A stretch of DNA of 64,000 nt from Dictyophora rubrovolvata (lineage: Eukaryota > Basidiomycota > Agaricomycetes > Phallales > Phallaceae): assembly GCA_029959195.1 (NCBI GenBank), contig CP114124.1, positions 2,303,102 to 2,367,101 of the forward strand. The letters are read 5' to 3'. Positions within the stretch are counted from its first letter, which is position 1, and every line of letters begins with the position of its first letter. The notes beneath the pieces were generated by a model. The model was not told where the DNA came from. It saw only the letters and a list, made by a program, of their open reading frames with translations, and made no database searches. Positions 47,159 through 59,656 of this stretch are shown here, piece after piece. Made by a program: the position numbers and the translations under genes.

Positions 47159-47770
47159 GCAGACTATGAGGGAGGGGGAAAAGGTGTTCGTTTAGATGCA
47201 ACGGTACTTTTTATACTCTCATGACCACAGTTTAGTGTCCTACGAGCTGCAAAACCAATCATTGAAACCCAGCATAAAAGAATGGTCCATTGTGTCCACA
47301 TTATGTCCCAAGAAAAAGTTTTTTTTTTAGAGGGCCCGCAGACCCAAAACGCAGAGACGGAGGATGGGATATCATAAAGGCCAGTCTTCACAATCGTCAA
47401 ATTCGCAAGTACTTGTCTCGTCGTGTAAAAATCCGTGGCACCCCTTGTTATACAGCGCAATAGAATTGAAAGTCATTGTGAACTTTGGTGGGAGAAAGGA
47501 GCGGGAGTACAATGGAAAGAAACGCTGACACCGGAAGCAAAACTGCATATGTCACAGTCACAGTCACGTTCAGTCCCGTCTCAACGTCAAGCAGAAAGTT
47601 ATGGAATGAAAATATGTCCGCGTTGAGAAGCAAAGCTGTATCGAGTATCCTTCGGCCATATTAGCGATATTTTCCTATCTATTCTGCCTCTACTTCATAT
47701 ATCATTACCGCTCTTAATCATTGGACGCCGAGAAAAAGCCCAAAAAATCTTGTCCTCAATTCCTTTGCAA
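47159..47770. other. Intergenic, no gene seen
   Basis: About 610 bases. Overlapping short frames on both strands near 47164-47650 show no motif. Confidence 0.45.
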
Positions 47771-49093
47771 CTACTGGGAGACGCGAATAACGAGCTTGCC
47801 GGATAAACTGGCAGAGGAATAATCCTCCAATAACTTATCTGACTCGTGTAGACCATATACGTGCGTTTTGATTTCAATATCTGGTAACAAAACACAATTT
47901 TAATAGAATTACATAGTGCCGATGACTAGACGCACCTTTTTCTGCGACAAGATCAACCATTTCTTTTACGCTTGCCGTATCGCTCATGAACGTTCCTTTT
48001 ACGGTGATGTCTCGAAAAATAATGTGATTTGTGTGCACAGGCTGGAAAAAAAAAAAGACAATATGGGCCATTTTATGTTTCACACATCGCAATCTGAAAG
48101 CACAAAAACGCACAATAGGCTCAGCTGGAATCCCGACAGCGACAAATACGCCGTGCCGTCTTGTAATGTCCAACCCATACGTAAACGCCTCGTTGACATG
48201 CGTGGCCACCAAACATACATCTACCCCACCTCCACCAATGGCGTCCAATGCAGCTTTGACACCATGTCTCGAATCCAAAACCACATCCGGCGAATACTTG
48301 AGAGTTTTTATCATCTCCAATGGCGCATCTCTTGCATCGATGGCTACGACGCGCATTCCCATCGCTTTGGCAAATTGAACGCCTAAATGGCCTAATGCGC
48401 CAATCCCGACAAAGGCAACCGTCTGTCCGGGTCGAGCACCAGACACTTTGATGGCGCGATATATTGTCATTCCAGCACACATGAGAGGCGCGGCCGTTTC
48501 GAATGGCAGAGCATCGGGCAAGGGAACGACGAAACGTTCGTCGGCAAGCATGTACTCGGCAGCTGCGCCGTCCGAATAAATACCCATGAACGTCTTCTTA
48601 TCACAGTATACTCTCGCCCCTGGAATAATTCCCTTCTCGCTTAGTTGACAGTCGTAGCATTCGCCACAAGGATCACGAAAAGCAATCACACCAACTCTGT
48701 CTCCCACCTGTATGCATGCATACGGATCGGCTTTCCGAACGAAGAGGGTTCCTAGAAACATACCTTGAAGTCCCGCACCGCGTCGCCAATCTCGCACACG
48801 TACCCCACCCCTTCATGAGAAGCGACGAATGGCATCAAACTAGCTATGTGCATGTTTGACGGGTTCATTTTCGGTGGACAACGTATCATATCGTCGCTGT
48901 GACAGAAAGCTGCCACGGCTACTTTAACAAGAATCTGGTTTGGAGACTGGATACGCGGAGTTGGATGGTCGTGAACCAATTTGTACGGGGCGTAATGGGC
49001 GGTCAACAGAAGGGCAGCCATCGTGGATGGAGTTGTCTCATTCTTCTTCTGGGCCAGTTCACTCGCAGCGCCGACTGGTTGGGTTTCAGACAT
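47771..49093 (-). CDS. Zinc-type alcohol dehydrogenase (MDR family), copy 2
   Basis: This is a zinc alcohol dehydrogenase of the medium-chain family, probably NAD(H)-dependent. Start at 49093 (MSETQPVGAASELAQKK); an in-frame ATG at 49147 would add a leader. Exons 49093-48764, 48707-48114, 48041-47936 and 47880-47771 give 379 residues with ordinary GT-AG introns. Catalytic zinc ligands appear in VAAFCHSDDM and ASHEGVGYV; the structural lobe is DPCGECYDC with a later VYC. The nucleotide-binding motif is VGIGALGHLGVQFAK. The intron after DFK sits exactly where the paralogue at 18197-19776 has its GC-donor intron. The end is LVIRVSQ. The pair is only distantly similar, so substrate overlap cannot be assumed. 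Confidence 0.93.
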
Positions 49094-50332
49094 GGTGAAT
49101 GTGGAATCGTACGTGTCAATAGGGAGGAGGTTTTTAAAGCGAACCATTCATGTCTTCCTGCGAACTAGGTTTGTGCTCAGGCGCCCATCTACCGAGGAAA
49201 TCATTTGAAAATCATTAGTGGCCTGCGATTCGGATGCTGTGCCCTGTTAATCGGCAATAGTAACCGGAATGCGTACACTCGTATTTACTTGATACTCATT
49301 GGGGAGACGTTTGGGACGTATATAGATTAGAAGATATCTGCATAGATCGAAGCGTTTTGAGGAATGCGTGTGTCTATGTGCCCCCGAAGCATTTGGGCTG
49401 AAGAGAATGAATTAAGTTCTAATTGATATATCTGTGGGCTACCGTGGCTACATGTGAAATTTCTATCGAATGCACAGTGATATATACATAGTCTAATTTA
49501 TGTCAGCCGCGAATAGTAATACTACTTCTTGAGATCCGCACGATATCGAAACGCAAATCTATTGGTTATTTTAGGCACCCATGTATGCAAAAACATTATT
49601 GAAAGAAATAATTTAAATTTCAAATTATTCAAATTGTAACAAATATTACTCTAATTAACGGTGCATTCCGTTCCATTATAGAACCACTTGTAAAATATGA
49701 TACTTCACTTCAGAATCGTGAAGTGTTCATTTACATACATATTTACTCCGCCGTTGCAGTTACCACAAACAATATGTCTGAGCGTGGACTACAGTATTAA
49801 AACTCTGATAATTCTAACTCGTTCCATGAGCCTATTAATTAGTATACGGGTGAATTGAGAAAGGCGTACCGGTACCTAAAGAATCCGAGCTTCAAGCTTC
49901 AAGGCTTACCTGCACAAATGCTCACACTTGGTGGCGCTGTCTACTGGTTTTGGCACGGAGGTTCGTGTATCGTGGCGGCAATCTCATCTCGACTGTGGAT
50001 CGGTCTCACGATGGAGCGGGTGATATCCGAGTTGTGGCATGTGTAAGCGGAATGTGCTGACTGCAATGGATAGAACATATCGATGTTCGGTCGATGCGTT
50101 GTGTGCGTCCTGCACATCTATCCACGTATGCTGCATGGTAGTAAGTTATAACCTGCGTCATTCTAGTGCGGTGGCGTTCGCCGTTGCACGGCCACGTTTA
50201 CATCATGTGACATGTGACGCGAGGAGTGCTTCGGACATTCCCAATTCGTCCACACTGCACCACATCATCGTCACTGTGATCATCTCCAACATCGCTTTCC
50301 TTTTTGTCTTTCCTTTACTTTCTTCTCGAACC
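49094..50332. other. Divergent intergenic region, ADH 2 and CSC1-like
   Basis: About 1.24 kb between start codons, AT-rich at 49500-49850. A 63-codon frame at 49855 has no motif. The last 60 bases before the channel start are pyrimidine-rich. Confidence 0.5.
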
Positions 50333-53300
50333 ATGGCTACAATTCAAGACAGAACATTTAGTCATACTTACTCTGGTTTGAAGAATCAGTTTGCAGTGGC
50401 TGGTGTTTTGGCTGCAGCATGCTTGACAGGCTACGAACTCATGCGAAGACGGCGGAGAGGTCCTGGTCGATCTTCAAAGTATGGGGGAGAGCTGGGGAGT
50501 GTCGAGACCTGGGAATTTGGATAGTATGTTCGCCATCCGTGCTCTGTTTCTGCGTATCCAAGTGAACGATCACCTTCAGTCTATTCCAGGGCCGATGTTG
50601 GGCACAGTAAAAGAAATCTCTCAGCATTTTCTGCCTTAAGCCTGTCTCATTATATCATACAGATTTCCATCACCAGCACTGCCTAAACTTCCTCTACAAT
50701 GGATCACTCAAGCCATATCTTACCCAGAATCCAATTTACCCAACCTTATAGGTGTGGACGCTTCGACCTACATCCGCTTTATACAAGGTTGCAGTAAGTC
50801 ATTTGTACTCTTTTATTTCCCTTCTCTCTCATAAACAATGAACGCATCGTCTACCCAGGGCTTTTTGTATTATTACACACTTTAACCACTTTCCCCATCC
50901 TCTTCACAATTCATCTCGTCTTCTCTCCACCCAACATACCCATAAGCTCCATGGACAAAGCTTCCGTATCCTCATTGGTACCATCAGAACAACATCTGCT
51001 CTACATTCATGTCATTCTAGCTTATTGGATTGCCATAACCTGGCTTCTAAATCTTCTTTGGCTAGCTCGTGACACATTCCGTTTTCGCGCACAAGCCACC
51101 CAGGCCCTACGCGAGAAATACTCCACACATACACAGCTTACAACATCCCCACCACCTCTCAACGACCAAGAAGACGACGAAAAATTATTAGCCAGTCGCG
51201 GAATACGTCTCCGCACAGTAATGGTAACAAACATACCCGTCCCATTACGCAATGAAACGGATCTCAAAGAGTATTTCGAGTACTACCTCTCTCGCCATCT
51301 AGCTAATCCTCCAATCGCTTTCGGATTTTTCGCAAGAGTCGCATCAGTCTTATTCCAGCGCATTACGACTTCCTCTACCATAAAGCGTTTCAGAGCTATC
51401 CCTGATGACGCTGCTCCACTTCAACATGAGCCAAAGGCAGATGACGATCATCAAAACGCCGCATCGCATCACTCTTTTTCTCCACTCGTAGAACGCGTGG
51501 TTATCGCTAGAAAAATGACGGAACTGGCATCGTTACTCGAAAGACACGATACTGTCCTTAAAGAACTCGAGTATGCGCATATACGTCTAGCCCAACACGT
51601 TCTTCAGGCAGTCAGAGACGGTCTGGATACGGACAACCAAGAGCACGAGCCAACCAAAGAAGACAAGGAATTATACTCCAATCTTTCTCCATTCGTAAAG
51701 CAATTTCGTGTCCCGTCGTCATCGCCACAGCCTGTTAATTCCATTCTGACGTACTTTAAGCATGCGAGACAGTTTTTACGCAAACTCAAGCTTCAAAAGC
51801 GCAAAGAGGACGAAGATATCTCAGACGATCTCATGTCCGAAGCACTGGGAAAGACCTCAACAAACCATATCCATGGTACAATATGGGAAGCCCTGCACAG
51901 CCTTCCTCGATCATATTTGGATCCATATCAACCTCTCATCCGTCTCAATAAACTCTTCCTTGGAAAATCCGTCCCAGAGATAGATTATTACAATGGAAGA
52001 CTGACCTATCTCACTTCTCTAATCCACGACGACAAATCCCGCCCAATCGAAGATTACCAGCCTACTTCTACCGCGTTCGTCACGTTCTCTAAAATCGAAG
52101 ACGCAAGACGGGCCACTAAATTCTTGCAAACTCATCCACGTAATCCGTTGGCTTGTTTGGTTGTACCCGCTCCTGATGTGAGAGACCTTGATTGGGCTAG
52201 GATTATGAAGAGCTCGTTCACCGGTGAAGTATGTTCTGCGTCACATTGTTATGTTTCCCCAAAGTAGTAACGTCCGTTATTTTTTTTTCTTTTAGTTTAT
52301 TAAGGATTGGGTTATTGAAGCGGGGGTTTGGTGAGTCTTTGCGTAAAATGTCGCTTTTTCTTATCATTCTGAAAGGACGGTTTCCCAGGGCATTCACGCT
52401 CTCTTGGATAATACCTGTATGTCTCGTTTTTCAGGACTACTCTCCGCTCACGTGTCTCTAGATTTCACTACTCATTGGTCTAGTGAACATCCAAAATTTG
52501 AGCGTAGTCATACCCGGTCTAGTTTGTACCCCAGCTATGTACACTGACATTATAGACTGAACCAACCCCACTAGCAAAACTACTTCAACAAACACCCAAA
52601 CGACAAAGAAGCAATATCCTCTTTACTCCCTACAATAATATTCTCCCTTCTCACCATTCTAATACCTGTTCTGCTCTTCCTGATAGGCAAAAAGGGCCAC
52701 ACGATTGTCACCTCCAGCAAACTTCACGATACTATCATGACTCGATATTGGAAATTTCTCGTCTGCAATTTATTGATATTTTTCTGCGTCGGCGTTGGCG
52801 CTCTTGAATCGTTTTTACAATTTTTCAAGCATACTGTGGATATTATTCCTGTTATTGCCAGTAGTTTTCCCATTGCTGGTCCTTTCTATGTCGGGTAAGT
52901 TGTTTTGAGTCTTTGAAAGAGAGAAGCTTCTTTGTTGATTCAACGTTTCTAGATGGTGTATGTAATGGCTCTGTATTATTCTTCTCGCGCAAAACCTGAT
53001 TTATTTATTTTTTTCAAGTAATCCTTCAAACCGCCATTCACGGATTTCTCGAACTCGGTCTCTGTAAGTCTACAACTTAGCCTTTTATAACGCAAATATA
53101 ATTAACAATCCTCCCTCAGTCGGTGTGCGTACTAGGAAAAGAAAACATTTCATACTGCACTCACCTATAATCACAGCTTCCCCTCATCGTATACCCATCT
53201 ACCAAGGTCTCAAATACGCTTCGAAGAAGAGCCGAAGGCATCCGTCCCCGTACTTTCAATTACTATTGCAAGTCACTCTCATTCTTTGATTTTCGCGGGG

Positions 53301-55313
53301 CTCACTGTTTCTATTTGATAACAGATTGGCTTCCCAATCATTTATTAGTAGCCACCATCGTCCTTCTTTTCTCGTTACTCAATCCACTCGTGATACCCTT
53401 TGCATTAGTGTATTTTTGTGTCGAATCAGGTGTGTGTATATATGCCCTGGTTTCTTTACTTTTGAGACTTACCGAGGTCTTGTCTTGGATTAGTTATTGT
53501 AAAACATCAGGTGTGCACAGCGCGTTCGCCCCACAAAAACAAACACCCGTTTTACCTATTTATCTCTCCAGCTCTTACACGTTTATGCACGATCTTACGA
53601 AAATAATGGTAAAATATTGTTAATCCGTACGATACGATTTTCGCTAGATGGTTTAATCCTTGCGCATGTATGTCAATTTTTACGTTTCTAGTATATATTT
53701 TTGACTGAGCATGCCTAAGGTCGTTTTTCTCGCATTTTTGGTCGTGTTGAAAGAAACTCCCGAAGCAGCCTTTATTGGTATTCTATTGGTGCTCACTGTA
53801 TTTACGAAACTTGGGTACGTACACCGACTACGCGAGTAAATGGTAAGGTTGGCTAATTTTATGCAATCCCAGTGTTACACGAATTTGTCGTGCAAAGTTT
53901 GTTGAAGGAGATAAAGCCGAAGAAGACATTTTCAATGATAACAGCCGTAACGCCAACCTCTCGGAAAATGCCCCACCACAGAATTCTTCCAAAGAGGTAG
54001 AGACATTGTCGTCCATGGGACAACCCGGTGACGAGGCAAATGAACATAAGGCTATTGACCCATCCAATAAAACGAATACACTGGAACTGGGCCAATTCAT
54101 GACATGGAAAGAGCTTCCGAGGGGCGTTCAACTCAATTATGCATCCTACCCTCCCCGTCGGCAGTTCAATATCCACAGGCCTGTTAACCCGTTCCAACCT
54201 CAACGGCAATCTCCTGAGAAGAAAAACGTTTTGTCTGATAACGAGGGTAGTAAGCAACCTCTAACTGCAGAGCCTCAAGCTGATCCAATGTCGACATCAT
54301 CACTATCAGCACCTTTATCCAGCCAGAACGACCGACAACGGTCTACTAGCCATTCTTTAATCGTCACACCCCATCCCTCTTTTCCCCGCTGGGATGATTC
54401 TCCCGACCTGGATCAGCCATATGATAATCCCTTTTATCGTACTCCGGTGGACAACGTTTTATGGCTGCCGTGCAATCCGTTTGGCACCCTAGATCTGGAT
54501 GATACAGTCGATTTACACATCCCGCTTACGAGTTCCGGCAACCCGGACAAATTAAATCGTTGGTTAGAAGAAGTAGAAGAAGAAGAAGAGAAAGGAGAAG
54601 GTGGTAGCAGAGGCCATGGTCGGCTCACGGACTCTCCACGAATGTCACCAAATACACCACTGGGCGGCGGTGACGGCGAAGATGAACTCAAGAGACCTCC
54701 GCTCCGTGCCGGTTCCAGTCGAGCGAGAAGTAGTACTAGCAAATTCAGGCCGCAGCGACAATATACGGGAATGGAGAATATTTCAATGTCCTCAGTCCTA
54801 GTTGCACGTGCTAACGCGCTCAACGAAAAGGAGAATAATAGAGCGTTAGCGGTGGTGAAAGGTAATAATAGCAAACAGAAGTTGATCAACGGCCGGGAAT
54901 TACAGAATATTTTGTCGACGGAAAGTACTATTGCTGCTTCTAGCCGTTCACTGAACCCGAGACTACGTTCTTGGACTCATGATCCTGTACTTGAACCTGA
55001 CTTGCATGCCGAAAATGCTCTGTTGAGGGAATCGTTCCATTTGGTATCGCCGTCATCGACAGCGGGCTTAGCGGATGGAACGAGAGAACACGACCAAAAC
55101 ACAGGGAACTCGATATCGCTCGGTGAGGCTGTGCTAGGCGAGGTTGTGGCAGAAGAGCAGCAGTATGCTGCACAAAGGGTTCAGCGCGAGGTTAATGAGA
55201 AACGGACGTGGGAGAGGCTGTATAAACTACCTTCGTGGTGGAAGTGGTTTTTCTGGCGTAGTGGCGGTGGGTATGATCATGATCTAGGTCGAGAGACGGC
55301 GTCGATGGTTTGA
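50333..55313 (+). CDS. CSC1: CSC1/OSCA-like osmosensitive cation channel (DUF221)
   Basis: This is a multi-pass membrane channel of the CSC1/OSCA/TMEM63 family, mechanically or osmotically gated and permeable to calcium. Start at 50333 (MATIQDRTFSHTYSGLKNQF) with a first membrane helix VAGVLAAACLTGY. Short exons rebuild YLFQGRCWAQFPSPALPKLP and LIGVDASTYIRFIQGC, the N-terminal block. Two helices follow (LLHTLTTFPILFTIHL; HVILAYWIAITWLLNLLWL). The large cytosolic domain contains RTVMVTNIPVPLRNETDLKE and ends AFVTFSKIEDARRATKFLQ. Then comes the 7-helix pore region (IKDWVIEAGVWAFTLSWIIP, IIFSLLTILIPVLLFLIG, VCNLLIFFCVGVGALESFL, LLVATIVLLFSLLNPLVIPF). The C-terminal tail from about 53880 is long, polar and Ser-rich and ends in an aromatic WWKWFFW patch. 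Introns near 52930-53830 are dense, and I did not fix every border. Confidence 0.9.
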
Positions 55314-55532
55314 TGGAATGATATACATTACATTATATTCAATGTACATATGTACATGATGTCGTTCGGTGATTGCAATTTATGTGTATCATGTACGAGT
55401 GACCATATCAGACACTCAAATCAAGTTCAAGATTTCGAATTTCCATATTGCGATGGGAATGTAAATACATACAGACGGTTTACAATGAACAGCGGCCGTA
55501 TAATAAAAAGAGTGCAGTTGTGATTCTTCTTT

Positions 55533-56807
55533 TCATAGCCGGGCCTCAACGACAATGGATTCGTCGTCCAAAAACGACTCCAGTACTCCAACCCAGACTT
55601 TCACATCAAAGTATTCATACCATAAATGTCCAAAGGCATAACTAGGCACTTGACCTTGTCTGGAACCTATAGATACTAGTCGCGATTGAGGACATACACG
55701 GAGAATCTCTTCTGCCATACAAAACGGAATAACAATGTCGTCTATTCCGTGAATCACTAGAATCCGAGTGCTCGGTTCGATGAACCGCAGATCATCAACG
55801 AAAGAGAACTGAGTGATCTGAAAATGAAGTTCATCAAATCGTCTCCTAGGAGAATATTCCGGCTTTGATTACATACCATTTTGCGCTGTTTGACTGACGA
55901 CAATAGTTCGAAGATTATGTTGAATAAGATGTAGAAGGACTTACTTATAGTCAGGAACGGTCTAGCTTTAGGTTTAATCGTAATTGTAAGGGATGGGGGC
56001 AATTTTAAACAGACCTATTGACGATAGAATTATTCAACCACACGCCAAACCTTTCTTGGTTCTCCGGTAAAGCAACCCATTTAGGTCCTAATGAAGCTTC
56101 AAGAAAGGGACGTACGAGTTCTTTCTTCTGCTCGTCCGTTAGCATTTGACCGACCCTCTTAAGGAGAACGGGGGGTTCTTGGGGTGCCAGGGGAGATGCA
56201 AATGTGGCACTCAGGATGGCTCGACGCACACGGAAAGGTAATTCCCTGGGAGCAGTAGGGTGTCTGTGGAAAAGTAATAGTTGCTGTAAAAGAACGCCTA
56301 GTGTTGGGCAGGTATAGCAATATGTTTTAACGTGATCTCAATCGACCCACCGCCCATAGATATCCCAAGGATATCAACTTGCTGCCACCCAAAGCTTTGA
56401 ATGAGAGCAGCTACATCCCACGCCATTGATTCAACGCTAAGCTCATCATCATTTGCCGGATTAGAATACGTCGATAGCCCAATTCCTCTGGGAAATACAT
56501 TAATTACATTGAGGCTGATAAAAAATGACAAAAATACGAACCTGTGATCAAACGTTAAAACTCATATGGAATTGCAATGTTTGGATGGCATCAAAACAAA
56601 TGAAAGGGGGAAAGTCTTACTAGCTCGCGTTTTGCTGAGATCGGGTAACAATCGTTTCCAATCGACTTTGGTTGTACTGACACCTCCAATTAGAACGAAT
56701 GGTATAGCTCCTTTTTTGTTGAGATGGTTTTCTCCGTGTAGGTCATAAGCGAGCTTCGCTCCATCTGGCAAAGTGAAGTATTTCTGGGCGTCGTTTATTG
56801 GTCCCAT
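55533..56807 (-). CDS. Alpha/beta-hydrolase, paralogue C
   Basis: This is the third member of the hydrolase family, about 20 kb from the other two. Start at 56807 (MGPINDAQKYFTLPDGAKLA). Blocks in order are PFVLIGGVSTTKVDWKRLL, DHRGIGLSTYSNP, the nucleophile elbow DILGISMGG, an intron with a regular TAG acceptor, GVLLQQLLLFHRHPTAP, AILSATFASPLAPQ, LGPKWVALPENQERF, VKQRKMITQFSFVDDLRF, VIHGIDDIVIPFCMAEEILR (Asp) and FGHLWYEYFDVKVWVGVLES (His). A complete Ser-Asp-His triad and regular introns make this the best-preserved copy. It has higher identity to paralogue B than to A over the Asp-His region. Cytosolic; substrate unknown. Confidence 0.9.
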
Positions 56808-59656
56808 TATCCCTCAGGTAGATGAATTACTTTTGAAGTTCAGCTACCTAGTACTAGAGTGGCGGGAAGTTGCAATCATTCAGCTGATGGAGCAAAAGAC
56901 ATAAAACTTCAAATCGTGCGACAATCTCGGCTGGCCTATTGCCGCCTTGATATGATTGGTTGAGTTGTGGAAGAACGAGCTGCGCTGTCGTGCATGTCAT
57001 GTAACGCAGCCTTCGCAAAAACACTTAAATGTACATGGCATGTACTGACAAGTAGAAAAAGTGACCTGATCGCTCGTGGTATTCTTACTTTAAAAGCATC
57101 TCTGATTACCGCCTCACTCCGACATATTAATCTAGGAACTTATAAGAGCAATGTTCAAAACCAAAGGATGACCAAATACGTAACTGAGTGAGAGTACTTG
57201 ACCTTGTTTAGAATCTATACTCACTGGTTGAGCCGGGGGATACTAGATAGGCTTCCAGAAATTCTTCGAAGAAGCTGAACGGAAAAAATCGACTGTGTGA
57301 TTAACGGGGATCGTGAACAAATTAGGCATCAATATGTTGAAAGTTCACATGAAATACACAGGTAATCTATCATCTACAATCAGACGCTGCTTCACTTTTT
57401 TCGGATCATAGGGGTAAGGTCATCGAACCATTTTTGCTGTGTACGTAGCCTGCAAAATTAACTTTTTCTCATCGGGTTCGATGACTGTGTAGAGTCTCGC
57501 TGGCTGGCAAAACAAAAGTGTATTAATGGTGAACCGGTAGTTCGTTTTAGGGGTATCATGAATCTCATGGAATTGTCGTTCGATCGTCTTCTCGCGCCTC
57601 CCTCTCCGTTTTCCGTGTGATTGAGCTAAGAAGGACGTTCCTATCAGTGAGGCTCATCTTGAATCCAAGCAAACATCGGAGTATTGCGCTCATTTTTCTC
57701 GGGATCTATCGCGGAAGAATTTCCTCTAACGCTGTTCTCAATTAAAGACTCGAGCAATTCGGTAAAGCCGGAAATAAAACACGTACCTTTTTAACTCAGT
57801 TCATGAAAGAACTCGTGACTTTATCCAAATACATAGTATGCTTGGATTGGTTATCGTTAAACCCGCGAATAGAAAATTTAAACAGGTGATTGCGCGCTAT
57901 GAATTAAGCACACATGTGACGCGCCATTCTGAAACTCAAAAAAATCAATCGCAGGGACATTTCCCTTGATCCTGTTCACCACGTGGGATTATCTCCGGAT
58001 ACTCCAATTCACTGGCATAGGTACCACCGTACCAGTCAGCCGTCGCGGGCTCACGGAAATCCTGGCATAAATCTTTTCCCGTCGTCGTGCTAATAGTTGT
58101 GCTTTCCGGAGTCCGGCCGATTTAAATACACTCTTGCATATACGTATTACGAGACGGAGAAGATCACTCTCCTATTTCCTCCGTAATGATTAAGGTTTGA
58201 ATGGCATTGCTAAAGCACACTGAAACTTCATTCACTTCGTTTTCATTGATTTTGAAGCGATTAAACGGTCGGGCTCGTTCGATCATTTCTGCGCATAAAG
58301 ACTAAGGGGTACGGAAAGGTTGTGCCCTTTCGCCACGATTCGAGGTGTGTATGTATTAGTTTTGAATACATCCCAAAATGATCCGATCAGCCTGTTGGAG
58401 CCCTTCGTTTATATTTGCCCCCTCAGGTCTTCCGATTCGGAGACTTGGAACTCCACGCTTAGTTTCCTGTTGGTCTCTTTCTTCCTTCTTGGCACATCTA
58501 ACTGCCTGATAATAGCTGACAATAGCTGACAATTCGGTGTCGATAAAGGCTATCTAGACCCTAATTTATGGTGATCAATTTTCTTCTCGTTTCCGCTCTG
58601 CTTTTCCCTTTTTGACGTATGCGGACCTCGGACACGGGGATAAACGGGGATACGGGAATTCTAAATCCTAATTTGAGTTTCCAGAAGCCGGAAAGTTATT
58701 CAAAAACATTATCACGGCGACTTGCATTATTCCTATTCCTTATATTACCATCGATCTTGGGAGACAGCTGCGTGTAACTTTCGATGTTGATTATTGTCTT
58801 CCCGCATCTGAATGTATGTACTGAGACGTCTCTTCACAATGCCGAGAATGTTCCTTTGAATGGAATACTAAGCGACGTCTAATTGGTGAACAATCTATGT
58901 ACTGCAGAGAAAAATACTTGGGCCCGTGCGAGATAACGACGCCGAAAACAACTTCTGGCCGATGACAGCATGAAATATTTTTTTCCAATTAGCTGTCAGT
59001 ATGTAGTTTGGTTCATCGTTGGGCCTTGCAGTGGGAGAAATCGGAAAACAAAAAACCAAACATTCCTAAACAATAAGGTTTGAGAAGAAACTTTTCGCAG
59101 AAAAACTATATTTTAATAATTAAAGTGCTATATTTGATTATTTCTGGGTAATTATTTAATTCTCGAAAACAGCCAAATTTGGACGTTGTCCCGTTCCGTC
59201 ACCCGTCACTTCAATGCCAATCGTCAGCCACACTCCCACACTTCGCCTTTTTTTCTTTGAGTGAAAAGCCCATTTGCGGATCGTTTTCGTGCCGCCCGTT
59301 CTTTTCATAGAACACTGGCTCTTTTTTGAAGCACTTGTGACTTCTAAGTTGATTCGGATTTACACGATCTGTTGCATAAATAATAATAATTGCTGTTATT
59401 TTTGTCTAGATTTACGCTTTTATGACCCGTTTGCCGTGGTTTTCTCATTCCACTTTCGGTTGAGGGGTTTATTCTTTATGAAGCCGCTCACCGCCGTTTG
59501 TGCTAAGTGTTTTCCAGTCATCGGCAGACGTTCCCCCTTTATTTTGTACTCTCGTCGACTATCCTCTTCGAAGGCCCAGATTATGCACCCTACGATTTAA
59601 CCAAGTCACTACGTTTACTCTTCGATCTTATTTTTGTTGTTTATTAGAATCAATCA
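56808..59656. other. Long intergenic region upstream of Zn2Cys6 regulator
   Basis: 2.85 kb without a supportable gene, the longest gap in the window. Short frames at 56967, 58320, 58791 and 59274 have no motif. A 10-base unit AATAGCTGAC is duplicated at 58511-58530. The last few hundred bases (59220-59640) are T-rich, as in long fungal 5' leaders. It is probably an extended promoter and leader of the transcription factor. Confidence 0.5.
58511..58530. repeat. Perfect 10-base tandem duplication
   Basis: AATAGCTGAC occurs twice back to back in the long upstream region. Confidence 0.75.

Noticed and set aside
54434-55173. Minus-strand frames opposite the CSC1 tail
   Set aside because: Antisense shadows of the low-complexity tail of the channel gene.
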